Assembly (NCBI RefSeq): GCF_015229955.1 | Contig: NZ_JAAKYZ010000003.1 | Coordinates: forward strand, 62,001-126,000 | Reading direction: 5' to 3' | Source: Campylobacter concisus | Lineage (GTDB): Bacteria > Campylobacterota > Campylobacteria > Campylobacterales > Campylobacteraceae | DNA: 64,000 nt | Shown here: one piece after another, positions 19,354-29,254 of the stretch | How the letters are laid out: each line of letters starts with the position of its first letter | How positions within the stretch are numbered: position 1 is the stretch's first letter | Translations under genes and position numbers: made by a program | Notes under the pieces: generated by a model | What the model was told of the DNA's origin: nothing | The model's database searches: none | The model's input: the letters and a program-made list of their open reading frames with translations, nothing else

Positions 19354-19885
19354 ATCGGTAACAAATCTTCAAGCAACCAAAAATGCACCAAAAAAGATAA
19401 TTTTAACTTGGGATTACGCGCCAGCTGAGGATTTTGCTTATTTTAAGGTTTATAGGACAGTGAGTAAAATTTTACCTTACACATATCTAGCAAAAACGAC
19501 TAGCAACACCTATGAGGATCTTATAAACACAAATGCAGCGACTAGGTATTACAGAGTCACAGCAGTCGATAAAGACGACCTTGAGAGCTTAAAACAAGAA
19601 GAGCCAATTGTGGGGATAACACTTGGTGCGCCAAAGACTCCAAATATTAGCGCTAGCTACGATGGTAGCGGCGTAAATGTAAACTGGAGTGCAGTTGATA
19701 GAGCTAGTTCGTACACTGTTTATAGAAGTGGCGCAAGTGAGAAAATTTTTAGTGGCATAGATGGTACTGGACTTAGAGATGATAGCGTGCAAAAAGGAGC
19801 TAGCTATTCTTACAGCGTCGTAGCTATCGATGAGTATGGCATCGCCTCTGATAAGTCACCAAAAGCAGAAGTTAGCATAAAATAA
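19328..19885 (+). CDS. flpA: FlpA-like protein, +1-frame part (FNIII domains 3-4)
   Basis: Continuation of flpA in the +1 frame. From the CCC at 19348 it reads PKSVTNLQATKNAPKKIIL, which joins smoothly to the zero-frame TTKEL. It encodes two more FNIII domains (VTNLQAT to VGITLG, then TPNISAS to VSIK). There is no signal peptide, and no start codon with a ribosome-binding site in this frame: the GTG at 19328 lacks an SD and would code for a shadow peptide. It is therefore expected only as part of a fusion of about 401 residues, the usual size of FlpA, made by a +1 shift, or as a relic of a frameshift mutation. The stop overlaps the trmB ATG (TAATG). Confidence 0.75.
   Translation: MQRQRSYPKSVTNLQATKNAPKKIILTWDYAPAEDFAYFKVYRTVSKILPYTYLAKTTSNTYEDLINTNAATRYYRVTAVDKDDLESLKQEEPIVGITLGAPKTPNISASYDGSGVNVNWSAVDRASSYTVYRSGASEKIFSGIDGTGLRDDSVQKGASYSYSVVAIDEYGIASDKSPKAEVSIK
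19339..19353 (+). promoter_or_regulatory. Candidate +1 ribosomal frameshift site in flpA
   Basis: In the zero frame the codons are AAG GAG TTA CCC TAA. AAGGAG is a perfect anti-Shine-Dalgarno match, separated by three bases from a CCC proline codon next to a stop. Slipping by one base turns CCC-TAA-A into CCT-AAA and enters the open +1 frame. The layout parallels prfB (SD-like hexamer, three bases, CUU-UGA). No start codon follows at initiation distance, so the SD does not serve a new gene. A plain one-base insertion in a CC run would look the same. Confidence 0.45.
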
Positions 19886-21072
19886 TGCCAAATTTCATCG
19901 CTTCGTCTTTAAAAGAGCTCTCGTTTCCATTTGGTAATGACAAAGTCAAATTTCTTTGGCAGGCAAATGGGCGAAACGAGAGGCTCATCTGCACAAAAAA
20001 TGAAGAAGAGAGCTTTTTCCTAGTTGTAAAGTCCGGTAAAAATGGCATCGTCGTAAAGGGAGAAAAGCTTACAAAGCCAGCTAAAGTTGGTCTTTTGCAA
20101 GAGGCACTGGAGCTTTTTAAAGATCAAAATTGCAATGATGTAATCAGTCAAGCATTTGCTGTAAAAAAGACAAATTTGACCAAAAAAGTGAGTGAGATTT
20201 TAAGCCTTGAAGAATTTGTGTCAGCATTTTGCGAGCTAAAAGATAAATTTAAAGAGATTTTCATCGAGATCGGCTTTGGTTCTGGCAGACACTTGCTTTA
20301 TCAAGCCAAAAACAATCCAAATGCCCTAGTTATCGGCATAGAAGTCTATAAGCCAAGCATCGAGCAAGTAGCAAAGCTAGCTAGGGCAAATGCCATAGAA
20401 AACGTACGGCTGATAAATACCGACGCAAGGCTTTTGCTCTCACTTATTGGCTCAAATTTAGTTGATAGAGTATTTTTGCATTTTCCAGTGCCGTGGGATA
20501 AAGCAGAGCATAGACGCGTGGTCTCATCGGCGTTTGCGCTTGAGTGCGAGAGGATATTAAAAGTAGGCGGCAAATTTGAGCTAAGGACTGATAGCAAGGA
20601 GTATTGCGATTTTAGCTTGAGTAAATTTTTAGAGCCTACAAACTCAAAGCTAGAAGCTTTTAAAAATAGAAATTTAGAGGTAACTAGTAAGTATGAAGAC
20701 CGCTGGAGACGTCAAGATAAGGATATTTACGATGTTGTTTATACTTGTGAGATTGAAAGCGATGAGAGTGTTTTAGCTGGAGATTTTAGCTTTAAAGAAA
20801 AGACAAGCGTAAAAAATATCATTAAAAATTTCAAAAATTTCATCATCAAAAAAGAAGATTATTTCTTACATTTTGAAGAAATTTACACCATAAACGAGGG
20901 TGAAATTTTGCTAAAAGTTGCTTTTGGAGCGTTTAATAAACCTGAGCAATGTTTTATCAAAATAAGCGATGAAAAAAGCGAATATTTTATAAAAAAACCG
21001 ATCTTAATTCGTGAGAATTTAGCTGCACACGAGCTTTTGAAGGAGTATTTGGCTGATGCAAGAGATAATTAG
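19885..21072 (+). CDS. trmB: tRNA (guanine-N7)-methyltransferase
   Basis: Forms m7G46 in the tRNA variable loop using SAM. The 395-residue protein is longer than most TrmB proteins, as in C. jejuni. It has an N-terminal extension, then the Rossmann core with IFIEIGFGSGRHLLYQA, VIGIEVYKPSIEQ, VRLINTDARLLL and the FLHFPVPWDKAEHRR motif, the TrmB signature region. A C-terminal extension of about 120 residues follows. The ATG overlaps the flpA stop, and its 3' end overlaps ftsE by 17 bp. Confidence 0.93.
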   Translation: MPNFIASSLKELSFPFGNDKVKFLWQANGRNERLICTKNEEESFFLVVKSGKNGIVVKGEKLTKPAKVGLLQEALELFKDQNCNDVISQAFAVKKTNLTKKVSEILSLEEFVSAFCELKDKFKEIFIEIGFGSGRHLLYQAKNNPNALVIGIEVYKPSIEQVAKLARANAIENVRLINTDARLLLSLIGSNLVDRVFLHFPVPWDKAEHRRVVSSAFALECERILKVGGKFELRTDSKEYCDFSLSKFLEPTNSKLEAFKNRNLEVTSKYEDRWRRQDKDIYDVVYTCEIESDESVLAGDFSFKEKTSVKNIIKNFKNFIIKKEDYFLHFEEIYTINEGEILLKVAFGAFNKPEQCFIKISDEKSEYFIKKPILIRENLAAHELLKEYLADARDN

Positions 21073-21727
21073 TGCAAGGAATTTGAGCCTAGCTTATGAA
21101 CGCGATGAAATCGTAATTAATAGCGTCAATTTAGATATTTATGCAAATGATTTTGTCTTTATCACAGGCAAGAGCGGAAGTGGAAAAAGCACACTTTTAA
21201 AATCATTTTATGGAGAAATTTCACCTCTTGCTGGAGAGCTAAATGTCTGCATGACGCAAATGGACGACGTCGATGATAAAAGACTTTGTGAGCTTAGGCA
21301 GCGAGTTGGCATTATATTTCAAAATTATCGCTTGATAAATGAATGGAATGTGGAAAGAAATGTCATGTTGCCCCTCATCATCAAAGGCATCAATCAAAAT
21401 GTGAGCAAAAAGCAAGTGGCTAAACTTTTAAAACATGTAAATATGCTTCATAAAGCTGATAAATATCCAATGGAGCTAAGCGGTGGTGAGCAGCAAAGAG
21501 TGGCAATGGCAAGAGCTCTAGCACACAATCCAAATTTGCTCTTATGTGACGAGCCAACTGGAAATTTAGACGAATACTCAAGCGACGTCATCTGGTCACT
21601 TTTAAAATCAGCTAGGGAATTTTTAGGCACGAGCGTGGTTGTGGTGACGCATCATATCCCATCAACGCTTCGTATCCCATACCGCCACTTTGTTATAGAA
21701 AATGGAGGCGTGCATGAGATCGCTTAA
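21056..21727 (+). CDS. ftsE: Cell-division ABC transporter ATP-binding protein FtsE
   Basis: A 223-residue ABC ATPase with Walker A GKSGSGKSTLLK, Q-loop IIFQNYRLI, signature LSGGEQQRVAMARAL, Walker B LLLCDEPTGNLD and the H-loop VVVTHH. With FtsX it couples ATP hydrolysis to activation of peptidoglycan hydrolysis at the septum. It overlaps trmB upstream and ftsX downstream and lies immediately before ftsX and an EnvC-like gene, which identifies it as FtsE rather than a LolD-type ATPase. Confidence 0.9.
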   Translation: MQEIISARNLSLAYERDEIVINSVNLDIYANDFVFITGKSGSGKSTLLKSFYGEISPLAGELNVCMTQMDDVDDKRLCELRQRVGIIFQNYRLINEWNVERNVMLPLIIKGINQNVSKKQVAKLLKHVNMLHKADKYPMELSGGEQQRVAMARALAHNPNLLLCDEPTGNLDEYSSDVIWSLLKSAREFLGTSVVVVTHHIPSTLRIPYRHFVIENGGVHEIA

Positions 21728-22529
21728 AAATCATCTTGGATTCATCCTGCCGCTAATCGCGCTTTTGTTCTCCGTGCAGTTTAGCTTAACTGCCGATAAG
21801 ATTGTGAGAGATTATGAAAGGCTCATGGGAAACGACTACAACATCGTCATAGTTTCAAGTAAAGAGCTTAGTGATGCTATTTTAAAGCCGGTGGTTAGCA
21901 ATCTATCTAGCCTCGAGCCACTAAGTCCGCAAAAAATAATCGACCGCCTCTCAAATGACATCTCTGCTAAAAATTTATCCATACTGCAAAATGCACTGCC
22001 AAAATTTTACTCACTAAAACTTAGCGAATTTCCGACACCGCAGTACATGGATGATCTAAAGCAAAAACTTTTAAAATTTGATGGTATCACAAAGGTCGAG
22101 ACATTTTCAAAGACTCATGACAAGGTCTTTAAAATGCTAAATTTAGCAAAAAGCATATCGTATGCTTTTATGGCGATACTTTGCGTAATAGGGCTTATGC
22201 TTATGCTAAAGCAGGCTAAAATTTGGCTGTTTGAGCATAGGGAGCGCATCGAGATCATGACGCTTTTTGGAGCACCTTTTTGGCTAAAATCAGCCATGCT
22301 CTATAAATCGGCCATGGTTGATAGTCTAGTTGCTACCGTTGTAGTTGGTGCATTTTTCTTTTTCTTGCCTAGCATTGAAATTTTTAGAGAAAATGCCGCA
22401 AGCATCGATGTAGTTTTGCCTAGTCTTGATCCTTCAAGGGATATTTTTATTTTATTTGGCGTGGCTATGTTTTTAAGCATTTTTGCTGTTAGTTTGGTGA
22501 TGAGCAAGGCTAGAAAAAGCACGATATGA
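21714..22529 (+). CDS. ftsX: Cell-division permease-like protein FtsX
   Basis: A protein of about 271 residues with an N-terminal membrane segment (HLGFILPLIALLFSVQF), a periplasmic domain of roughly 120 residues and three C-terminal membrane segments, matching FtsX topology. The periplasmic loop is where FtsX binds EnvC-type partners. An ATG at 21702 is in frame, but ATG 21714 has GGAGG five bases upstream and is preferred. It overlaps ftsE by 14 bp and the EnvC-like gene by 4 bp. Confidence 0.87.
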   Translation: MRSLKNHLGFILPLIALLFSVQFSLTADKIVRDYERLMGNDYNIVIVSSKELSDAILKPVVSNLSSLEPLSPQKIIDRLSNDISAKNLSILQNALPKFYSLKLSEFPTPQYMDDLKQKLLKFDGITKVETFSKTHDKVFKMLNLAKSISYAFMAILCVIGLMLMLKQAKIWLFEHRERIEIMTLFGAPFWLKSAMLYKSAMVDSLVATVVVGAFFFFLPSIEIFRENAASIDVVLPSLDPSRDIFILFGVAMFLSIFAVSLVMSKARKSTI

Positions 22530-23746
22530 GAAAAGGAATTTTTACATTTTTGCTAGCTTTTAGTCTAGCTTTTGCGTCAAATACCAAAGAGAAGATCAAA
22601 GACTCCAAAAACTCATTGAGGTCGAGTCAGGCGATGAGCGAGCAGCTTAGTAAAAAGTTAGATGATTTGGCTGGTGATATCGTAAATGGCGAGAAAAAAC
22701 TTCGCGGTATAAGTGGCGATATCACAAATTTAAAGGGTCAAATTTCAGTCCTTGAAACAAATGCTTCAAAGGCACTTCTTGAGCTTGATGATCTAACTAA
22801 GCAAAACAAAGAGCTAGAGCGCACTCAAAAGGAGCTTGAGCAAAACATGATAAGGATCATCGCAGAAGATTTGTCGTTTGATCTTTTGATGTCTGCAACT
22901 GAGGACAAGCAAAGCGAGGAGAGCATCATCTCATCTCAAATTTTAACCAAGCTAAATGCTATTGCAAAAGAGGATTTTAAAAGACTTAGCCAGAACTATG
23001 AAGATACGATCGAAAAGATAAAAAATAAATCAAACAAAATAAACGAGATAAACTCAAGCATCAAAAACTATAGACGCAAGCAAAGTGACTTGCAAAATTT
23101 AGAGAGTACGCAGAAAAATACTATAAACGGACTAAAACGTGATAAGGAAATTTACAGCAAAAAGCTAGCCAAGCTTCAAGCCCAACAAGATGAGTTAAGA
23201 AAGACGCTAGAGCAGCTCGCTATCATGCAGAAACAAGAGGATGAAGCCGCACGTGCTGCTAGAGAAAAACAAGAAAAAGCAGCTGCAAGCAAAGGCGGTA
23301 AAAAAGGTGAGAAGAGTCAGCCAATGGGTGGAGGCTATCAAACAAGCTCAGTCAAAAAATATTCAGGTGCAAAGACAATCGCTCCTCTTGATAGCTACAC
23401 TGTAAAGCAAAAATTTGGAAACTACGTAGATCCAATATATAACATCAAAATTTTTAATGAGTCAGTCACGCTTCGCTCAACCACGCCAGATGCCAAAGTT
23501 AAAAGCGTATTAAATGGTAAAGTGGTCTTTGCAAAAGTAACTCCAATGCTTGAAAATGTAGTCATTATAGAAAACGAAAATGGCATCCACACGATCTACG
23601 CTCACCTAAGTCAGATCGCACCGACGGTTAAGGTAGGCTCAGTCGTGCAAAAAGGCTACGTTATAGGTCGAGTTAGAAACGATCTAACCTTTGAAGTGAC
23701 ACAAAGAAACTACCACATCGATCCACTTGAGATGATCTCAAAATAG
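22526..23746 (+). CDS. EnvC-like septal regulator with degenerate LytM (M23) domain
   Basis: A periplasmic protein of 406 residues. A signal peptide (FTFLLAFSLAFAS) is followed by a long coiled coil to about residue 250, a low-complexity Ala/Lys/Gly linker, and a C-terminal LytM/peptidase M23 fold. The metal-binding residues of active M23 enzymes are missing. The usual HLHFE is DLTFE here, and the upstream H-x(3)-D strand has no histidine. This matches EnvC, which activates amidases rather than cutting peptidoglycan itself. It follows ftsE-ftsX with ATGA overlap, and amiA lies 5.5 kb downstream in the same direction. Confidence 0.85.
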   Translation: MRKGIFTFLLAFSLAFASNTKEKIKDSKNSLRSSQAMSEQLSKKLDDLAGDIVNGEKKLRGISGDITNLKGQISVLETNASKALLELDDLTKQNKELERTQKELEQNMIRIIAEDLSFDLLMSATEDKQSEESIISSQILTKLNAIAKEDFKRLSQNYEDTIEKIKNKSNKINEINSSIKNYRRKQSDLQNLESTQKNTINGLKRDKEIYSKKLAKLQAQQDELRKTLEQLAIMQKQEDEAARAAREKQEKAAASKGGKKGEKSQPMGGGYQTSSVKKYSGAKTIAPLDSYTVKQKFGNYVDPIYNIKIFNESVTLRSTTPDAKVKSVLNGKVVFAKVTPMLENVVIIENENGIHTIYAHLSQIAPTVKVGSVVQKGYVIGRVRNDLTFEVTQRNYHIDPLEMISK

Positions 23747-23789
23747 CCGCTTTGCAAGTGCTATTAACTAAATTTAAAGCCTTTTTGGC

Positions 23790-23795
23790 TAGAAT
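23790..23795 (+). promoter_or_regulatory. Putative -10 element for pyrH
   Basis: TAGAAT preceded by CTTTTTGGC, a good match to the Campylobacter extended -10 pattern, 25 bases before the pyrH ATG at 23820. Confidence 0.45.
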
Positions 23796-23801
23796 GCGTG
23801 A

Positions 23802-24536
<735 letters not shown>

Positions 24537-24554
24537 TTTTTAAAAAGGATAAAT

Positions 24555-24770
24555 ATGAGAACAGAACAAATAACAGCAAGAGCATTAAAGCAAGTTGGTG
24601 ATGATAGATATAAACTTTCACTTATCGTAGCAAAGCGTGCAGAAGCACTAGCAAATGGAGCAGTAGTGCTTGTAGAAGCCGATACTTCAAAGATGAAATT
24701 TGCTGACATTGCGCTACTTGAAGTAGCTGAGGGCAAAATAGGCTTAGAGGCAATAGTTGAAGGAAAATAG
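24555..24770 (+). CDS. rpoZ: RNA polymerase omega subunit
   Basis: A 71-residue omega subunit that helps RNA polymerase assembly. It has the RYKLSLIVAKRAEAL helix with the conserved Arg-rich contact to beta prime. It lies directly between pyrH and spoT, the classic rpoZ-spoT pairing. AAGGAT precedes the ATG. The 3' end overlaps the TTG-started spoT by 14 bp. Confidence 0.92.
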   Translation: MRTEQITARALKQVGDDRYKLSLIVAKRAEALANGAVVLVEADTSKMKFADIALLEVAEGKIGLEAIVEGK

Positions 24771-26946
24771 TCTTTTTTTAGAGCAGTTAATAGAACAAAT
24801 TTTACCTTGTAAAAATGTTTCAGAAGCTATAACGCTGCTCTTTTCTCTTTGCGAACGAAGCGAGAAATTAGACAAAGCTATAGATAGCTGTGTCACATCT
24901 CATGCTGGTCAATATCGCAAAAGTGGCGAGCCATACGCAATCCATCCTATCTTAGTAGCATCAATAGTGGCAAATATGGGCGGAGATGAGAGTATGGTTA
25001 TAGCTGCACTACTTCACGATGTAGTTGAAGATACTGAAGTTACGCTTAGCGAAGTCCAGGCTGAATTTGGCGATGAAGTGGCAAAGCTGGTTGAGGGGCT
25101 TACAAAGATAGTTGCTATAAGAGAAAACAAGCTTGCAAGCTCAAGTAGTAACGAAAAACTAGCAAGCTCGGCACTAACCTTTAGAAAAATGCTTTTAATC
25201 TCCATTGAGGATGTTAGAGTTCTTGTGGTTAAGCTTTGTGACAGACTTCATAATATGCTAACCCTTGATGCATTAAAAGTAGAAAAACAAAAACGAATTG
25301 CTGAAGAGACGCTTATGGTCTATGCTCCGATTGCTCATAGGCTTGGAATTTCATCGATTAAAAATATACTTGAAGATCTAAGTTTTAAATATGCGATGCC
25401 AGAAGAATACGCCAAGATCGATAGCTTTTTAAATAAAAATAAGCAGCAGCTTAGCCTTAAACTAAATGCTTTTTACGAGAAAGTAAATCAAATTTTGCTT
25501 GAAAATGGCTTTATTGAGGGCACTTTTGAAATACAAAAACGTATAAAGCATTACTACTCAATCTATTTAAAAATGCAAAGAAAAGGTATTTCGATTGAAG
25601 AGGTGCTTGATTTGCTAGCTATTAGAATTCTTGTGCAAAAGCCGCTTGATTGCTACCTTGCGCTTGGAAATTTGCATATAAATTTTAATCCTCTTATTTC
25701 GAGATTTAAGGATTATATTGCACTTCCAAAGCAAAATGGCTATCAAACGATACATACAACTATTTTTGATAATAAGAGTATTTTTGAGGCACAAGTTCGT
25801 ACTTACGATATGCACAAAACCGCCGAATACGGTGTCGCAGCTCATTGGAAATACAAAAATGGCGAGGGCAGTTTACTAAATCCAAAACTTGACTGGCTAA
25901 ACGACATTGGTATGCAAAACAATGAAGCTGAAAGTAACGTCGAAGAGCTTTATGAATATGCAAAAGATAGTCTTTATATAGAAGATATTGCGGTCTATTC
26001 GCCAAAAGGTGAGGTTTTTACGCTTCCACGCGGGGCTACTGCACTTGATTATGCTTATGAGATTCACACAGAGATCGGACTTTACGCAAAAGAAGCTTAT
26101 ATAAATCGCGTCAGAATGCCGCTTTTAACAGAGCTAAAAAATGGCGATATTGTAAGGATCGTAACTGGCGAAGAGGCAAAATTTCGCTGTTCATGGATAA
26201 ATAGCGTTCGAACTGGTAAAGCAAGGGCTACGATAAGAACATACTGCAAGCAAAAGATAAAAGATATAAATTATAAAATCGCAGTTGATATTTTAAAGTC
26301 GGTTTTTGGCGTTTCAAAAGATAGAATTTTAGACTGGATAGAGCATGAAAATTTAGGCAAAAAAGTTTTTCGTGCTGCAACTGAAAGTGAATTTTTGCAA
26401 GAGGTCGTAAATATGCTTAAAAAGTATATAAAAAAAGAGCGTCCTTTTATGATCTCTTTGGGCGACAAATATCAGATCAAAAAGCAAAAATTTGAAAATA
26501 TCGTAATCTATTCAAATCATAAAATTTCAAATGTCGAGTTCGACTATTGTTGTAACCCAAAAAGAGGCGATAGTATAGTTGGCTTTAAAAATGGGCACAA
26601 TGTGACAGTGCATCACAAACTTTGTGAGCGTGCCGGGAAACTTATGGATAAGGGCAATGAGATCATCTTTGTCAAATGGACTAGAAATGCCCCACATAGA
26701 TATAAAATTTTATTAAATCTTGAGAACCGAAAAGGCGCATTGGCTGAATTTTTAACATATCTTGCTAGACTAGATGTAAATTTGGCTACAATCTCGCTAA
26801 ATGAAGCAAATGACCTTAGCGGCGATACATTTGAAATAAGTGTTGAGATAGCCGAAAATATCGATGCAAACGAGCTAAGGGAGAAGATCAAAGATAGATA
26901 TAAGATTATAGATTTCGTTTCGCAAAGCGATCCATACCATAACTAG
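24757..26946 (+). CDS. spoT: Bifunctional (p)ppGpp synthetase/hydrolase
   Basis: The stringent-response enzyme, 729 residues, which makes and degrades (p)ppGpp. The N-terminal HD hydrolase domain has [16 protein letters not shown] and LLHDVVEDT. The synthetase domain is intact, with [23 protein letters not shown] and [16 protein letters not shown] domain ([21 protein letters not shown]) and a C-terminal ACT domain ([20 protein letters not shown]) follow. Both catalytic sites look functional, as in the single Rel/SpoT enzyme of Campylobacter. The start is TTG at 24757 inside rpoZ, with AGAGG six bases upstream. Confidence 0.95.
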   Translation: MKENSLFLEQLIEQILPCKNVSEAITLLFSLCERSEKLDKAIDSCVTSHAGQYRKSGEPYAIHPILVASIVANMGGDESMVIAALLHDVVEDTEVTLSEVQAEFGDEVAKLVEGLTKIVAIRENKLASSSSNEKLASSALTFRKMLLISIEDVRVLVVKLCDRLHNMLTLDALKVEKQKRIAEETLMVYAPIAHRLGISSIKNILEDLSFKYAMPEEYAKIDSFLNKNKQQLSLKLNAFYEKVNQILLENGFIEGTFEIQKRIKHYYSIYLKMQRKGISIEEVLDLLAIRILVQKPLDCYLALGNLHINFNPLISRFKDYIALPKQNGYQTIHTTIFDNKSIFEAQVRTYDMHKTAEYGVAAHWKYKNGEGSLLNPKLDWLNDIGMQNNEAESNVEELYEYAKDSLYIEDIAVYSPKGEVFTLPRGATALDYAYEIHTEIGLYAKEAYINRVRMPLLTELKNGDIVRIVTGEEAKFRCSWINSVRTGKARATIRTYCKQKIKDINYKIAVDILKSVFGVSKDRILDWIEHENLGKKVFRAATESEFLQEVVNMLKKYIKKERPFMISLGDKYQIKKQKFENIVIYSNHKISNVEFDYCCNPKRGDSIVGFKNGHNVTVHHKLCERAGKLMDKGNEIIFVKWTRNAPHRYKILLNLENRKGALAEFLTYLARLDVNLATISLNEANDLSGDTFEISVEIAENIDANELREKIKDRYKIIDFVSQSDPYHN

Positions 26947-26956
26947 GAGAAAGATA

Positions 26957-28162
26957 ATGCAAGATATAGCTGAAATTTTACAAGAGATAAAACGCGGTGT
27001 TGCCGAGATTATTGATTTTGAAAGAGTTGAAAGCTTAATAAAAAACTATTATGAAAAAGGTGAAAATTTCTATGTAAAGGCTGGCTTTGATCCAACTGCT
27101 CCAGACCTTCACTTAGGACACACAGTCGTTTTAAGCAAGATGGCACTTCTTCAAAAACATGGTGCGATCGTGCAGTTTTTAATAGGTGACTTCACTGCTC
27201 AAATAGGCGATCCAACTGGCAAATCAGCCACCAGAAAAAAGCTAGATCAAGAGACAGTTTTAAAAAACGCTAAAACCTATGAAGAGCAAGTTTTTAAAAT
27301 TTTAGATCCAAAAAAGACCGTGATAATGTTTAACTCAAAATGGTCAAATGAGCTTGGAGCTGCTGGAATGATAGAGCTAACTAGCACATTTTCAGTCGCT
27401 AGAATGCTAGAGCGCGATGATTTTGAAAAAAGGATAAAATCTGGTAGTCCAATTTCAATTTGTGAATTTATGTATCCGCTTCTTCAAGGTTATGATAGCG
27501 TTGCGATGAAGTGCGACATCGAGATGGGCGGTACGGATCAGAAATTTAATCTTCTAATGGGTAGAACCTTACAGCGAACATATAATGTTGGCAAAGAGCA
27601 AGCTGTCATCATGATGCCACTTCTTGAGGGGCTTGATGGTGTAAATAAGATGAGTAAAAGTCTTGGAAACTATATCGGTGTAACTGAAAATGCAAATGAT
27701 ATGTTCGCAAAAACACTTAGTATAAGCGATGAGCTAATGTGGCGTTGGTACGAGCTTTTAAGTACAAAAAGACTTGGCGAGATAGAAAATTTAATGAACG
27801 ACGTAAAAAACGGCAAGTATCATCCAAAAAAGGCAAAAGAGGACCTTGCGTACGAGATAACAGCAAGGTATCACGGCGAGGAGGCTGCAAAGGCTGCGAT
27901 GGCTGAGTTTAATAGCGTGCACTCTCAAAATCAGCTTCCAACTGATATAAAAGAATTTAGCTTAAAAGCACCAGTTTGGATCGTGGAAGCTTTGTCGCAG
28001 TGTGAGCTAAGTGAGTCAAATTCTCAAGCAAGACGCGACATAAAGGCAAATGCGGTTAGCATTAATCAAGAAAAGATTAGTGATGAGCAGTTAAAATTAG
28101 AAGCAGGTGAATATATCTTGCAAGTCGGTAAGCGTAAATTTGCAAAAGTAAAGGTTGAATAG
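26957..28162 (+). CDS. tyrS: Tyrosyl-tRNA synthetase
   Basis: Charges tRNA-Tyr. This 401-residue class I synthetase has the HIGH-like motif HLGHT in [17 protein letters not shown], the KMSKS loop in [10 protein letters not shown], and a C-terminal S4 RNA-binding domain ([17 protein letters not shown]). AGGAGA precedes the ATG. The stop is followed directly by the ATG of the next gene. Confidence 0.96.
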   Translation: MQDIAEILQEIKRGVAEIIDFERVESLIKNYYEKGENFYVKAGFDPTAPDLHLGHTVVLSKMALLQKHGAIVQFLIGDFTAQIGDPTGKSATRKKLDQETVLKNAKTYEEQVFKILDPKKTVIMFNSKWSNELGAAGMIELTSTFSVARMLERDDFEKRIKSGSPISICEFMYPLLQGYDSVAMKCDIEMGGTDQKFNLLMGRTLQRTYNVGKEQAVIMMPLLEGLDGVNKMSKSLGNYIGVTENANDMFAKTLSISDELMWRWYELLSTKRLGEIENLMNDVKNGKYHPKKAKEDLAYEITARYHGEEAAKAAMAEFNSVHSQNQLPTDIKEFSLKAPVWIVEALSQCELSESNSQARRDIKANAVSINQEKISDEQLKLEAGEYILQVGKRKFAKVKVE

Positions 28163-29254
28163 ATGGAGTTAAAGCCATTAAAAATAGGAAAATATGAGAT
28201 AAAGTATCCGATATTTCAAGGCGGTATGGGGCTTGGTATCAGCTGGGACAAACTAGCTGGCAATGTCAGCCTAGAAGGCGGTCTTGGAATAATCAGCTCA
28301 GTTGGTACAGGATATTATGAAAATCGTAAATTTATAAATAAAGAGCTAAATGCAAAGCCATTTGGAAGTGAAAATTTCTACTCAACAAGAGGTCTTAGAG
28401 CAATTATTGAGAATGCACGAAAAATTTGTGGAGATTTGCCACTTGGTGTAAATATAATGTATGCTGCAAATGACTACGCAAGAGTGGTAAAAGATGCTTG
28501 TGAAGCCGGTATAAATATCATCGTATCAGGTGCTGGACTACCTACGAATTTGCCAGAATTTACACAAAATTTTAAAGAGGTTGCGCTAGTTCCTATTATC
28601 TCAAGTGCAAAAGCACTAAAGATCATCTGCAAGCGCTGGCTACAAAGATATGATCGCTTGCCAGATGCTGTTGTGCTTGAAGGACCACTAAGCGGTGGAC
28701 ACCAGGGCTTTACTTACGAGCAGTGCCTTGATCCTGAGTTTTCGCTATTTAATCTAATCCCACAAGTAAAGGCCGAGATAAAAGAGTGGGGCGACTTTCC
28801 GCTCATCGCAGCTGGTGGAATTTGGGATAAAAATGATATAGAAAAAGCAATATCGCTAGGAGCAGACGGCGTTCAAATGGGTACACGCTTCATCGGAACT
28901 CATGAGTGCGACGCGGATATTGGCTTTAAAGAAGTGATACTAGCAGCCGAGGAAAAGGACATAGAGCTTATAAAAAGTCCAGTTGGCTATCCGGCTCGTG
29001 GGATTAGAACAAATTTGATAAATTTGGTAGAAAAAAGGATGGGACCAAAGATCCAGTGTATAAGCAACTGCGTGAGCCCTTGTCAAAGGGGCAAAGGGGC
29101 TAAAGAGGTTGGATATTGCATCGCTGATAGGCTGTTTGACTCATTTAGTGGCAAAAAAGAGACCGGGTTATTTTTCACGGGAGCAAACGGATATAAACTA
29201 AAAGAGCTAATAAGCGTAAAAGAGCTAATGCACAAGCTGGTACATGGTGAATGA
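28163..29254 (+). CDS. FMN-dependent nitronate monooxygenase-family protein
   Basis: A 363-residue TIM-barrel flavoprotein of the 2-nitropropane dioxygenase/NMO family. Signatures are PIFQGGMGLGISWDKLAG at the N terminus, LEGPLSGGHQG, PLIAAGGIWDKNDIEKA and the FMN-phosphate loop GADGVQMGTRF. A cysteine-containing segment (ISNCVSPCQRG) is also present. The true substrate of bacterial NMO homologs is often unknown, and enoyl-reductase FabK-type activity is an alternative. It starts immediately after the tyrS stop and overlaps amiA by ATGA. Confidence 0.82.
   Translation: MELKPLKIGKYEIKYPIFQGGMGLGISWDKLAGNVSLEGGLGIISSVGTGYYENRKFINKELNAKPFGSENFYSTRGLRAIIENARKICGDLPLGVNIMYAANDYARVVKDACEAGINIIVSGAGLPTNLPEFTQNFKEVALVPIISSAKALKIICKRWLQRYDRLPDAVVLEGPLSGGHQGFTYEQCLDPEFSLFNLIPQVKAEIKEWGDFPLIAAGGIWDKNDIEKAISLGADGVQMGTRFIGTHECDADIGFKEVILAAEEKDIELIKSPVGYPARGIRTNLINLVEKRMGPKIQCISNCVSPCQRGKGAKEVGYCIADRLFDSFSGKKETGLFFTGANGYKLKELISVKELMHKLVHGE

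Noticed and set aside
22526-23746. Active M23 endopeptidase
   Set aside because: The histidines needed for zinc binding are absent, so I treat it as an EnvC-like activator.
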